DNA from: CAYRVX01 sp964642165
GTDB lineage: Bacteria; Planctomycetota; Phycisphaerae; SM23-33
Length of the DNA: 34,649 nt
Direction of reading: 5' to 3'
NCBI GenBank assembly: GCA_964642165.1
Contig: CAZXOC010000045.1
Location: 1-34,649 of the forward strand
A program made the position numbers and the translations under genes. The notes under the pieces were generated by a model. It was not told the origin of the DNA. It worked only from the letters and a program-made list of their open reading frames with translations, and ran no database searches. Positions 1-6,727 of the stretch are shown here, piece by piece; position 1 is the first letter of the stretch; every line of letters starts with the position of its first letter.

Positions 1-208
1 CGGGCTTCCGATCGGCGGCTTCAGCCAGAGGAGACCGCGGCTGCCAACCGGGAACTCAGCCATCCTGCCCGTCGCGCCCTCCGCGGCGGGGAGCGGTCAG
101 AGCTTCGCGCCGATCGTCTTGAGGCACGCCACGCCCTCGCGCTGCGCGGCGGCGGCCTGCGTGGCGCGCCCGGCGCGTCGAGGCCGGCGGGGCGGAAGGC
201 TCGGGCCG
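1..208. other. No supported gene at the left edge
   Basis: I see no convincing coding region here. Open frames on both strands are short, arginine/alanine-rich and typical of GC-rich non-coding or shadow frames. A minus-strand reading ends at 97 (TGA) with a protein-like tail ending KTIGAKL, but it would have to run back through the promoter and the reductase gene to its right and has no matching long frame, so I do not call it. Confidence 0.5.
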
Positions 209-237
209 TTGGCTTCGGGCGGCGAAACCGCTATAAT
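209..237 (+). promoter_or_regulatory. Sigma70-type promoter of the aldo/keto reductase gene
   Basis: TTGGCT (209-214), a 17-bp spacer and a perfect TATAAT (232-237). Transcription would start near 244, giving a leader of about 45 nt before the GTG at 290. The position argues against any start upstream of the promoter. Confidence 0.6.
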
Positions 238-289
238 CCCGTCCGGATTCGAGGACGGATTACCGGATCATGCGAAAGGAACGTACACG

Positions 290-1417
290 GTGCACTACCG
301 AGAGCTGGGACGGACGGGGCTGAAGGTCTCGCAGCTGGGCTTCGGCGCGATGCGCCTGCCGATGACCGGCGAGGGCAAGGAGGCGACGGTCAACGACGAG
401 CTGGCCATCCCGATGATCCACCGCGCCTTCGAGGCCGGCGTGAACTACATCGACACGGCGGTGGGCTACGGCAACCGCGACAGCCAGCGCGCCGTCGGCG
501 TGGCCCTGAAGGGCTGGCGCGAGAAGATCGTCGTCTCCACCAAGAACCCCTACTACGGCGAGGACGAGAAGGACTGGTGGAAGAACCTGGAGGACTCGCT
601 GCGGCTGCTCCAGGTCGAGACCATCGACATCTACAACCACCACGGCATGCGGTGGAAGACGTGGAACGAGTCGGTCCAGCCGCGCGTCCGGGCGTGGATG
701 GAGAAGGCCCGCGACCAGGGGCTCATCCGCCATATCTGCATCTCGTTCCACGACGACAACGACGCGCTGCGGAACTTCGTGGACACCGGCTACCCGGCGT
801 CGATCACGGTGCAGTACAACATGCTGGACCGCAAGCTGACCGACGGCATCGCCTACGCCCACGAGAAGGGCGTCGGCGTGGTGGTGATGGGGCCGGTGGG
901 CGGCGGGCGCCTGGGCGACAGCAGCGACGTCCTGGAGACGCTCGTGCCGGGCGTGAAGCGCGTGCCGGAGCTGGCCCTGCGGTTCGTGCTGTCCAACCCG
1001 AACGTCACCGTGGCGCTGTCGGGCATGAGCACGATGCAGCAGGTCGAGGAGAACCTCGCCACCGCCTCGGACGAGGTGAGCCTCACGGCCGAGGACACGG
1101 CGGCCATCGCGGAGCACCTCGACCGGCTTAAGGGGATGGCCGAGCTGTACTGCACGGGCTGCGGCTACTGCCAGCCCTGCCCGAACGAGGTGGCGATCCC
1201 GAAGATCTTCGACCGCTACAACCGCGGCCGCGTCTACGGCCTGTGGGACTCGGCCCGTGCCGACTACGCCCGCATCGGGAAGGGCTGGGACAAGGGCGCC
1301 AAGGCGGACGCGTGCACCGAGTGCGGCGAGTGCGAGGAGAAGTGCCCGCAGAACATCCCCATCCGCGAGCAGCTCAAGGAGGCCCACAAGGCCCTGACCG
1401 AGGGGCAGGACGACTGA
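290..1417 (+). CDS. Aldo/keto reductase with C-terminal 4Fe-4S domain
   Basis: A 375-residue oxidoreductase of the aldo/keto reductase superfamily (NADPH-linked carbonyl reduction in a TIM barrel), probably cytoplasmic as there is no signal peptide. The N-terminus (YRELGRTGLKVSQLGFGAMR) is typical. The catalytic set is visible: Asp55 and Tyr60 in YIDTAVGYG, Lys85 in VVSTKN and a His at 117/118 in DIYNHHG. The C-terminus carries two cysteine clusters, Cys288-291-294-297 (CTGCGYCQPCP) and Cys342-345-348-352 (CTECGECEEKCP), as in the ferredoxin-fused subgroup. I chose GTG 290 because AAAGGA lies at 275-280 and homology begins there; the open frame extends further upstream but crosses the promoter at 209-237. 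Substrate unknown. The gene faces a convergent gene ending at 1520. Confidence 0.9.
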   Translation: MHYRELGRTGLKVSQLGFGAMRLPMTGEGKEATVNDELAIPMIHRAFEAGVNYIDTAVGYGNRDSQRAVGVALKGWREKIVVSTKNPYYGEDEKDWWKNLEDSLRLLQVETIDIYNHHGMRWKTWNESVQPRVRAWMEKARDQGLIRHICISFHDDNDALRNFVDTGYPASITVQYNMLDRKLTDGIAYAHEKGVGVVVMGPVGGGRLGDSSDVLETLVPGVKRVPELALRFVLSNPNVTVALSGMSTMQQVEENLATASDEVSLTAEDTAAIAEHLDRLKGMAELYCTGCGYCQPCPNEVAIPKIFDRYNRGRVYGLWDSARADYARIGKGWDKGAKADACTECGECEEKCPQNIPIREQLKEAHKALTEGQDD

Positions 1418-1519
1418 TCGCCCGCCCCGGCCGGGGGGGCGAGGACACACACCAGGCCGCACAGGATCACTCCCGTCGCGCCCATGGGGCGCGTGCCGCT
1501 TTCCCCCGGTGCGGCGGGG

Positions 1520-2482
1520 CTACCGGTCGGGCAGCTTCTTCGCCGTCACCTTCACCGTGCCGGTCATCTTGATGGCCATGGGCTGGCTCTGCCCGTCGGG
1601 GGCGGTGAGGGCCATGTCGAAGACGCCCTTCATCTCGGTGACGGAGGACTCCGCCAGGCCGAGCTCCACCAGGTGGCGGAGCGTGCCCTCGTAGGTCATG
1701 TCGATCTTGTTGACGACGAGCCTGACGGGTCCCATTTCGGTGGTGGTGGGCTTTTCGGACTTCAGGTTCCCCTTGACGGCGATGACGGCGGTGCGCCCTC
1801 GGGCGGCCCGTTCGATCTTCTGGAGCGTGCAGGTCTGTTTGATCTTCATCTTGCCGATCATCGGCGCGTCCACCGGGGTTTCGACGTTCCACGTGCCGCC
1901 GGGGGCGATCGGCTTGTCGGGCAGGACCCGCGCGGACAGGGAGACCATGTCCTTGAGCGACTTGCCCATCGACTTCTTCATCTGCCGGAGCGTCCGCGCG
2001 GCGGCGGGGTTGTCCCGGGCCTGCTTGTCGAGGATCTCGTCCAGCCCGGAGACGTCCGTGATCTGGTTGTTCGGGTCGATGGTCAGCGTGATCTCGGCGC
2101 CGACGAGCGGCTGGAAGCCCGCCGCCAGCGGCCCGGAGGCCTTGGCGGGGTCGGCGGAATCGAACTCCTGGCTCATGGCGCCCACCTGCATGGACTGCTT
2201 GATCCGCTTGTAGATGATCTTGGCCTTCCGGGCGCCGCGGGGGTCGGGCTTCTCGACCTCCATCTCCATGACCATCAGGCTGGAGATCTTCTGCTGCTGC
2301 TCCTGCCCGGCGACCGTGATCTCCTGGTCCATGTCCTGCGCCATGCTCACGAGGTACTTGCCCGGCAAGTACTTCATCTCGAGCTTCACCTTTTCCGCGC
2401 CGCGGGCGGCGGCGGGCAGGGCCGCGGCGGCGGCCACCAGGACGCTCAGCAGCCGGAGACGTCTGTCGGACAGGCTGGTCAT
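1520..2482 (-). CDS. Secreted hypothetical protein (DUF6263-like)
   Basis: A 320-residue protein with a clear signal peptide (basic start, then LLSVLVAAAAALPAAARG), so probably periplasmic or secreted. The mature part is rich in beta strands and Met/Lys, begins KVKLEMKYLPGKYL and includes ITLTIDPNNQITDVSGLDEIL. This resembles the uncharacterised planctomycete family that I would place near DUF6263; the family name is from memory and unsure. The ATG at 2482 is preceded by GAAGGA at SD distance; a longer start at 2539 would add a non-secretory leader. A weak promoter-like pair (TTGCAC, 17 bp, TACCTA) lies upstream at 2530-2558. The gene is divergent from the RNase HII-like gene. No enzymatic motif seen. 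Confidence 0.75.
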   Translation of the reverse strand: MTSLSDRRLRLLSVLVAAAAALPAAARGAEKVKLEMKYLPGKYLVSMAQDMDQEITVAGQEQQQKISSLMVMEMEVEKPDPRGARKAKIIYKRIKQSMQVGAMSQEFDSADPAKASGPLAAGFQPLVGAEITLTIDPNNQITDVSGLDEILDKQARDNPAAARTLRQMKKSMGKSLKDMVSLSARVLPDKPIAPGGTWNVETPVDAPMIGKMKIKQTCTLQKIERAARGRTAVIAVKGNLKSEKPTTTEMGPVRLVVNKIDMTYEGTLRHLVELGLAESSVTEMKGVFDMALTAPDGQSQPMAIKMTGTVKVTAKKLPDR

Positions 2483-2596
2483 GTTCCTTCGCTCCTCTCC
2501 GTGGTTCTCGGACCGATCGGGCCGCGACGTAGGTACCACACGCCCCCGCGCGGTGCAACGGAGTTTCCCGTCCGCCTCGCCCGCCGCCGCCGCGCG

Positions 2597-2624
2597 TTGT
2601 GTCCCGGCGGGGGGGGCGTATAAT
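2597..2624 (+). promoter_or_regulatory. Promoter of the RNase HII-like gene
   Basis: TTGTGT (2597-2602), 16-bp spacer, perfect TATAAT (2619-2624). Predicted transcription start is near 2631. This lies inside the longest possible open frame (from 2599), so the true start codon must be further downstream. Confidence 0.5.
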
Positions 2625-2658
2625 CGCCGGCGCGGTCGTCCGGCTGCGGGAGAGAGGC

Positions 2659-3639
2659 TTGGCCGTCATTGCGGGCATAGACGAGGCGGGCTACGGCCCG
2701 CTGCTTGGGCCGCTGGTGGTCACGGCCGCCGCCCTGGAGGTCCCCGACGACGCCCTCGACGCCGACCTGTGGCGCGTGCTGCCCGGCGCGGTCAGCCGCA
2801 AGCCCTCCAAGCGCCCCGGGCGCGTCGCCATCGGCGACAGCAAGAAGCTCTACCACCGCAAGCGCCCCAAGGCCCTGGAGCACCTCGAGCGGGGCGTGCT
2901 GGCGATGCTGGCGACGCGCGGCGTGCGGGTCGCCTCGCTGCGGGGCCTCCTGCGGGTGCTGGCGCCCGGGGCGATCGAGCCGCTCGCCGGCTACCCGTGG
3001 TACGCCGGGGCGGACCCGCCGCTGCCTCGATGCGTGACGGCCACCGACGTGGCGCTGGCCGGCAACGCCCTGGCGGCGGGGATGGCGCGGGCGCGCGTGC
3101 GCCTGGGCACGATGCGCTCGGAGGTGGTCTTCGCCGGCGAGTTCAACCGCACGGTTGGCGCGACGCGGAACAAGTCGACGACGCTGTTCGACGTGACCAG
3201 CCGCCTGCTGGCGCGCCTCTGGGGGGGGCTCTGGCGGCGGCGATCGCCGGGGCGCGTGCGGATCTACGCCGACCGCCACGGCGGGCGCATCCGCTACCTC
3301 GCGCCGCTCCAGCGGCTCTTCGCCGGCTGCGAGTTCCAGGTGCTCGAGGAGGGCGAGGCCCGCAGCCGCTACCGCATCGCCGACGCGCGCCGCGAGCTGG
3401 AGCTGTGCTTCGGTACCGACTTCGACCGCCACCACCTGCCGGTCGCGCTGGCCTCGATGGCCTGCAAGTACCTCCGCGAGCTGTTCATGGAGCTGCTGAA
3501 CGATTTCTGGGCGCGGCACGTGGCCGAGCTGGCCCCCACGGCAGGTTACTACACCGACGGCCGTCGCTTCCTCCGCGAGATCGCCCCGGCCGCCCGGCGC
3601 CTCGCCCTGGCGCCCGACCTCCTCCGCCGCTGCCGCTAG
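2659..3639 (+). CDS. RNase HII-like protein, long form
   Basis: A 326-residue member of the RNase H fold related to ribonuclease HII, which nicks RNA in RNA/DNA hybrids. The N-terminus AGIDEAGYGPLLGPLVVTA matches the HII signature (Asp8, Glu9 from the TTG start) and GDSKKL gives a further key Asp (Asp60). Later segments (YADRHGGR; VALASMACKYLREL) look like degenerate counterparts of the third and fourth motifs; the usual final Asp looks replaced by Glu. At about 326 residues it is well above the usual 200-220 of RNase HII, so the exact activity is uncertain. TTG 2659 is chosen because GGGAGAGAGG lies just upstream and a TATAAT promoter box overlaps the longer reading. A strong terminator hairpin follows the stop. 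Confidence 0.7.
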   Translation: MAVIAGIDEAGYGPLLGPLVVTAAALEVPDDALDADLWRVLPGAVSRKPSKRPGRVAIGDSKKLYHRKRPKALEHLERGVLAMLATRGVRVASLRGLLRVLAPGAIEPLAGYPWYAGADPPLPRCVTATDVALAGNALAAGMARARVRLGTMRSEVVFAGEFNRTVGATRNKSTTLFDVTSRLLARLWGGLWRRRSPGRVRIYADRHGGRIRYLAPLQRLFAGCEFQVLEEGEARSRYRIADARRELELCFGTDFDRHHLPVALASMACKYLRELFMELLNDFWARHVAELAPTAGYYTDGRRFLREIAPAARRLALAPDLLRRCR

Positions 3640-3647
3640 GCCCAACG

Positions 3648-3675
3648 CCCCGGCCCGGCGGGGCCGGGGTCTTCT
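3648..3675 (+). terminator. Rho-independent-type terminator
   Basis: Perfect 9-bp stem: CCCCGGCCC at 3648-3656, four-base loop, GGGCCGGGG at 3661-3669, followed by the pyrimidine run TCTTCT. It lies 9 nt after the stop of the RNase HII-like gene and upstream of the STAS-gene promoter, so it separates the two units. The trailing T-run is short and mixed with C. Confidence 0.6.
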
Positions 3676-3707
3676 CCCCCGCGCCCGCACAACCCGCCCC
3701 GAAACAG

Positions 3708-3736
3708 TTGACCCGCCGCGGGGCTTGCGATATCGT
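3708..3736 (+). promoter_or_regulatory. Promoter of the STAS-domain gene
   Basis: TTGACC (3708-3713), 17-bp spacer, TATCGT (3731-3736). Predicted transcription start is near 3743, with the ATG at 3776. It lies directly after the terminator of the preceding gene. Confidence 0.55.
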
Positions 3737-3775
3737 CTTGGGCGTGCCTTGGTCACAGCGGAAAGGAAGTGCCGC

Positions 3776-4138
3776 ATGCCCATTCAGAACTGGTCGGACG
3801 ACATCATCGTGGCGGAGCTGGGCGACGATCCGCAGTTCACCGATGAGCTCAACAGCCTCACCGATGCGCTGGAGAAAAACGCTCGCCACGTCGTGCTGAA
3901 CTTCGCGGCCGTGGGATTCATCAACAGCTCCAACGTCGCCAAGCTGCTTCGCCTCCGGAAGGTGACGGGCACGCAAAGCCGCAAGCTGGTCCTCTGCGAG
4001 GTCAATACCCAGGTCTGGGGTGTGTTCCTGGTGACGGGGCTGGACAAGATCTTCAGCTTCACCAACGACATCTCGACGGCGCTGGCGTCGCTTCAGCTTT
4101 CGGAGCCTGCGGGCGGAGGGGGCGGCGAGGAAGAGTAG
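3776..4138 (+). CDS. STAS-domain protein, anti-sigma factor antagonist type
   Basis: A 120-residue single-domain STAS protein. The pattern VVLNFAAVGFINSSNVAKLLRLRK corresponds in shape to the SpoIIAA/RsbV core, where a conserved serine next to the Asp/Asn-Ser pair is phosphorylated by an anti-sigma kinase; here the candidate is one of the two serines in INSSNV. Known members switch sigma factors or act in partner-switching signalling. No kinase or phosphatase partner is visible nearby. The acidic Gly-rich tail (GGGGGEEE) is extra. ATG 3776 has GGAAAGGAAG upstream at good spacing. It has its own promoter and appears monocistronic. Confidence 0.8.
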   Translation: MPIQNWSDDIIVAELGDDPQFTDELNSLTDALEKNARHVVLNFAAVGFINSSNVAKLLRLRKVTGTQSRKLVLCEVNTQVWGVFLVTGLDKIFSFTNDISTALASLQLSEPAGGGGGEEE

Positions 4139-4240
4139 CCCCCGGCCGGCGCCCGGATCGGCGCGCCGACGCCGAGCGGGGCCGGGCAAGGGGGCAGCGC
4201 ATCGACGCCCGGAGCACCCGGTCCGATGACGGAGGTGAAC

Positions 4241-6727
4241 ATGGACCACTCGCCTGCCCGCTGCCATGGCCTGGCGGCCCGATCCCTGGCGGTTCTCGCC
4301 CTGGCGCTGCCCTGTCTCGCCCGGGCGCCGGCGGCCCGCGGGGAAGCGCCCGCCAAGCTGGACGAGGGCCTCGACGCCGACTTTGCCGACCACAGGCCCG
4401 TCTTCGTGCGGATGGCCGACCAGTTGTTCCGCAAGGGCGGGGACTACGAGGCCTTCTGTCGCCGGCACACGAAGGACAAGCGCAGCGACCTTCGCGAGCA
4501 CGTCCTCCAGACGCTCCGGGCCCGGGGCGACTCGTCGTGGAAGAAGGTCGCCGACGTCGTGGCGAAGATGGAGGCCGACGGCGAGGTCGCCCACCTCAAG
4601 CGCTTCTGGATCGTCAACGGCTTCGCGTGCGACGCGGGCGCCCGGGCGTGCCGGAAGCTGGCCGCCCTGGACGCCGTGGCGTTCGTCTACCTTCAGCGCG
4701 GCCCCGTCCGCCAGCACCGAAGGCGGCTGCTCCGCGGGGCGGCGGCCCAGCTGAAGGCCATGTCGGCCCAGCAGAAGCTCGTCTACCGGCAGGTGCTGGC
4801 GAAGTGGAAGGACGACACGGACGAGCCGCTGGCCGCGAAGGGCCTGACCATCCCGTGGAACCTCAAGCGCATCGGCGCGGACGTCGCCTGGCAGGCCGAG
4901 GGCGCCACCGGCAGGGGCGTCGTGGTGGCCCTGTGCGACAGCGGGCTGATGGTGGCCGACGGGCTCGTCCGGGCCCTGTGGCGCAATCCCGGCGAGAAGC
5001 TCAACGGCAAGGACGACGACGACAACGGGTACGTCGACGACCTGTTCGGCTACGACTTTGCGGCCGGGTCGTTCTACTGCCTGGGCGACTCGGCCCGCCT
5101 GCCGCACGGCAGCATGTGCGGGGGGATCGTCGCGGGCCGGCCCGTCAACGAGAAGCGCATCGTCACCGGTGTCGCGCCGCGGGCGCGGCTGATGGTGCTC
5201 CGCGGGATGGGGTGCCTCGAGGCCTACGAGTACGCGCTGGCCAACGGGGCGGACGTGATCTCGATGAGCTACATGTGGGTGCGTCAGCAGTTGGGGCACT
5301 ACCGGGGTCTGTACCGCACGGCCCACGAGCACCTCGCGGCCGGGGGGGTCGTCGCGGTCGGCGGGGCGGGCAACTTCGCCCGCCTGCCCGAGGGCCGGCA
5401 GATCGCCCTGCCGAAGGACATCCCCTGCGTGATCGCCGCGGCGGGGATCCTCGAGGACGGCTCGATCGCCCCGCCCAGCAGCAGGGGGCCGTGCCGGTGG
5501 GCCGGTGTGCGGTTCTACGACGACTATCCGCCGGCCAGGCCGCTGATCAAGCCGGACGTGACGGGCTGCTTCGGCGGCTATCCCGTGTGGGGGCGCGCCG
5601 GGCGGTTCGCCCTGCGGGCCCGGAAGGTCTGCGACGCCGGCGAGGGCTTCGCCCTGATCGTCGGGCCGCAGGGCAACAGCTTCTCCGGGCCGCACGCCGG
5701 GGGCGTCGCGGCGCTGATGCTCTCGGCCAACCCCGAGCTGAACGCCTGGCAGGTCAAGGCGCTGATGGAGCAGACGTGCAGCGACCTCGGCGCCAAGGGG
5801 CGGGACACCACCTTCGGCGCGGGCCTGCTCCAGGCCCCCCAGGCCGTACGCGCGGCGAAGCAGGCCGCCAAGCTCACCACGACGAAACCGGCCGCCAAAG
5901 GGCCTCCGGCACGCTGGGAGCCAACGGCCAACTACCAAGTCAAGCGGATCGAGGGCTGGTCCGTGCTGGTCCACAAGGCGTTCCTGCGGGACGAGCCCGC
6001 GCTCTGCGAGCGGACGCTCACGCTGCTTCGCCACCAGCTCTACCGGATCGACCGCACCGTGCCCGCCGCGGCCGTGGCGAAGCTGCGCAAGGTCCGCATC
6101 TGGGTCGAGGAGGCCGAGCCGAACCATCCGTGCATGGCGTACCATCCCAACCCGACCTGGCTCCGCAACCACGGCATGAACCCGGCCAAGGCCCGCTGCG
6201 TGGAGGTCGCCAACGCGCGGAACTTCCTGAGCTGGACGCGCGTGCAGCCGTGGATGGTCCTGCACGAGCTTTCCCACGGCTACCACCACCAGTTCCTCGG
6301 CGGCTACGAGAACCCCGAGATCCTCGCCGCCTACCGGTCCGCGATGAAGGCGAAGCGCTACGACGCCGTCCTTCGCTATAGCGGCAAGACGGTACGGGCC
6401 TACGCGGCGAGCAATCAGATGGAGTACTTCGCCGAGACCACGGAAGCCTACTTCGGCACGAACGACTTCTACCCGTTCGTCCGCGCCGAGCTGAAGGTCC
6501 ACGACCCGAAGGCCTATGAGTTGCTTGAGAAGCTCTGGGGCGTGCGGCGGGGCGTGCGGAAAGTAGAGGCAAAGGACGCGGCGCGGCCCCCGCCCTCCTC
6601 GATGCCCAACGCAACGAGCGCGTGGCCGGCCGGTCGTTCCTATCGGCGAAGCCGCTCGATCGCCTCGGCGGCGGCGCGCCGGGCCCGCAGCAGCGCGTCG
6701 GGGTCGGGGAGGATCTTCGTGGAGTAG
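4241..6727 (+). CDS. Exported protease: subtilisin (S8) domain fused to a HExxH gluzincin domain
   Basis: An 828-residue protein. Residues 1-34 form a signal peptide. About 35-200 resembles an I9-like propeptide. About 220-540 is a subtilisin-type serine protease with Asp233 (CDSG), His289 (LPHGS) and Ser480 (GNSFSGPHAGG, in place of GTSMAxPH). About 570-770 is a separate metallopeptidase-like domain: HELSH at 675-679 supplies two zinc ligands and the general base, and Glu728 in NQMEYFAETTEAYF is the likely third ligand. That spacing and the EYFAE context recall the anthrax lethal factor (M34/ATLF) fold. Start ATG 4241 has GGAGGTGA at 4231-4238; an in-frame ATG at 4226 is less likely. The last 50-60 residues are Arg/Ser-rich, look non-native and overlap the convergent GH123 gene. 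Confidence 0.85.
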   Translation: MDHSPARCHGLAARSLAVLALALPCLARAPAARGEAPAKLDEGLDADFADHRPVFVRMADQLFRKGGDYEAFCRRHTKDKRSDLREHVLQTLRARGDSSWKKVADVVAKMEADGEVAHLKRFWIVNGFACDAGARACRKLAALDAVAFVYLQRGPVRQHRRRLLRGAAAQLKAMSAQQKLVYRQVLAKWKDDTDEPLAAKGLTIPWNLKRIGADVAWQAEGATGRGVVVALCDSGLMVADGLVRALWRNPGEKLNGKDDDDNGYVDDLFGYDFAAGSFYCLGDSARLPHGSMCGGIVAGRPVNEKRIVTGVAPRARLMVLRGMGCLEAYEYALANGADVISMSYMWVRQQLGHYRGLYRTAHEHLAAGGVVAVGGAGNFARLPEGRQIALPKDIPCVIAAAGILEDGSIAPPSSRGPCRWAGVRFYDDYPPARPLIKPDVTGCFGGYPVWGRAGRFALRARKVCDAGEGFALIVGPQGNSFSGPHAGGVAALMLSANPELNAWQVKALMEQTCSDLGAKGRDTTFGAGLLQAPQAVRAAKQAAKLTTTKPAAKGPPARWEPTANYQVKRIEGWSVLVHKAFLRDEPALCERTLTLLRHQLYRIDRTVPAAAVAKLRKVRIWVEEAEPNHPCMAYHPNPTWLRNHGMNPAKARCVEVANARNFLSWTRVQPWMVLHELSHGYHHQFLGGYENPEILAAYRSAMKAKRYDAVLRYSGKTVRAYAASNQMEYFAETTEAYFGTNDFYPFVRAELKVHDPKAYELLEKLWGVRRGVRKVEAKDAARPPPSSMPNATSAWPAGRSYRRSRSIASAAARRARSSASGSGRIFVE

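Noticed and set aside
119..289. Longer start for the aldo/keto reductase
   Set aside because: The extra residues are Arg/Ala-rich, cross a TTGGCT-N17-TATAAT promoter, and homology starts at GTG 290 with its SD.
1424..1445. GC-rich inverted repeat after the aldo/keto reductase as a terminator
   Set aside because: Arms are imperfect and no T-run follows, so I do not support a terminator call.
260..1462. 400-residue minus-strand open frame opposite the aldo/keto reductase
   Set aside because: Arg/Val/Leu/His-rich shadow of a real gene; no domain, and it covers the reductase with intact catalytic and iron-sulfur motifs.
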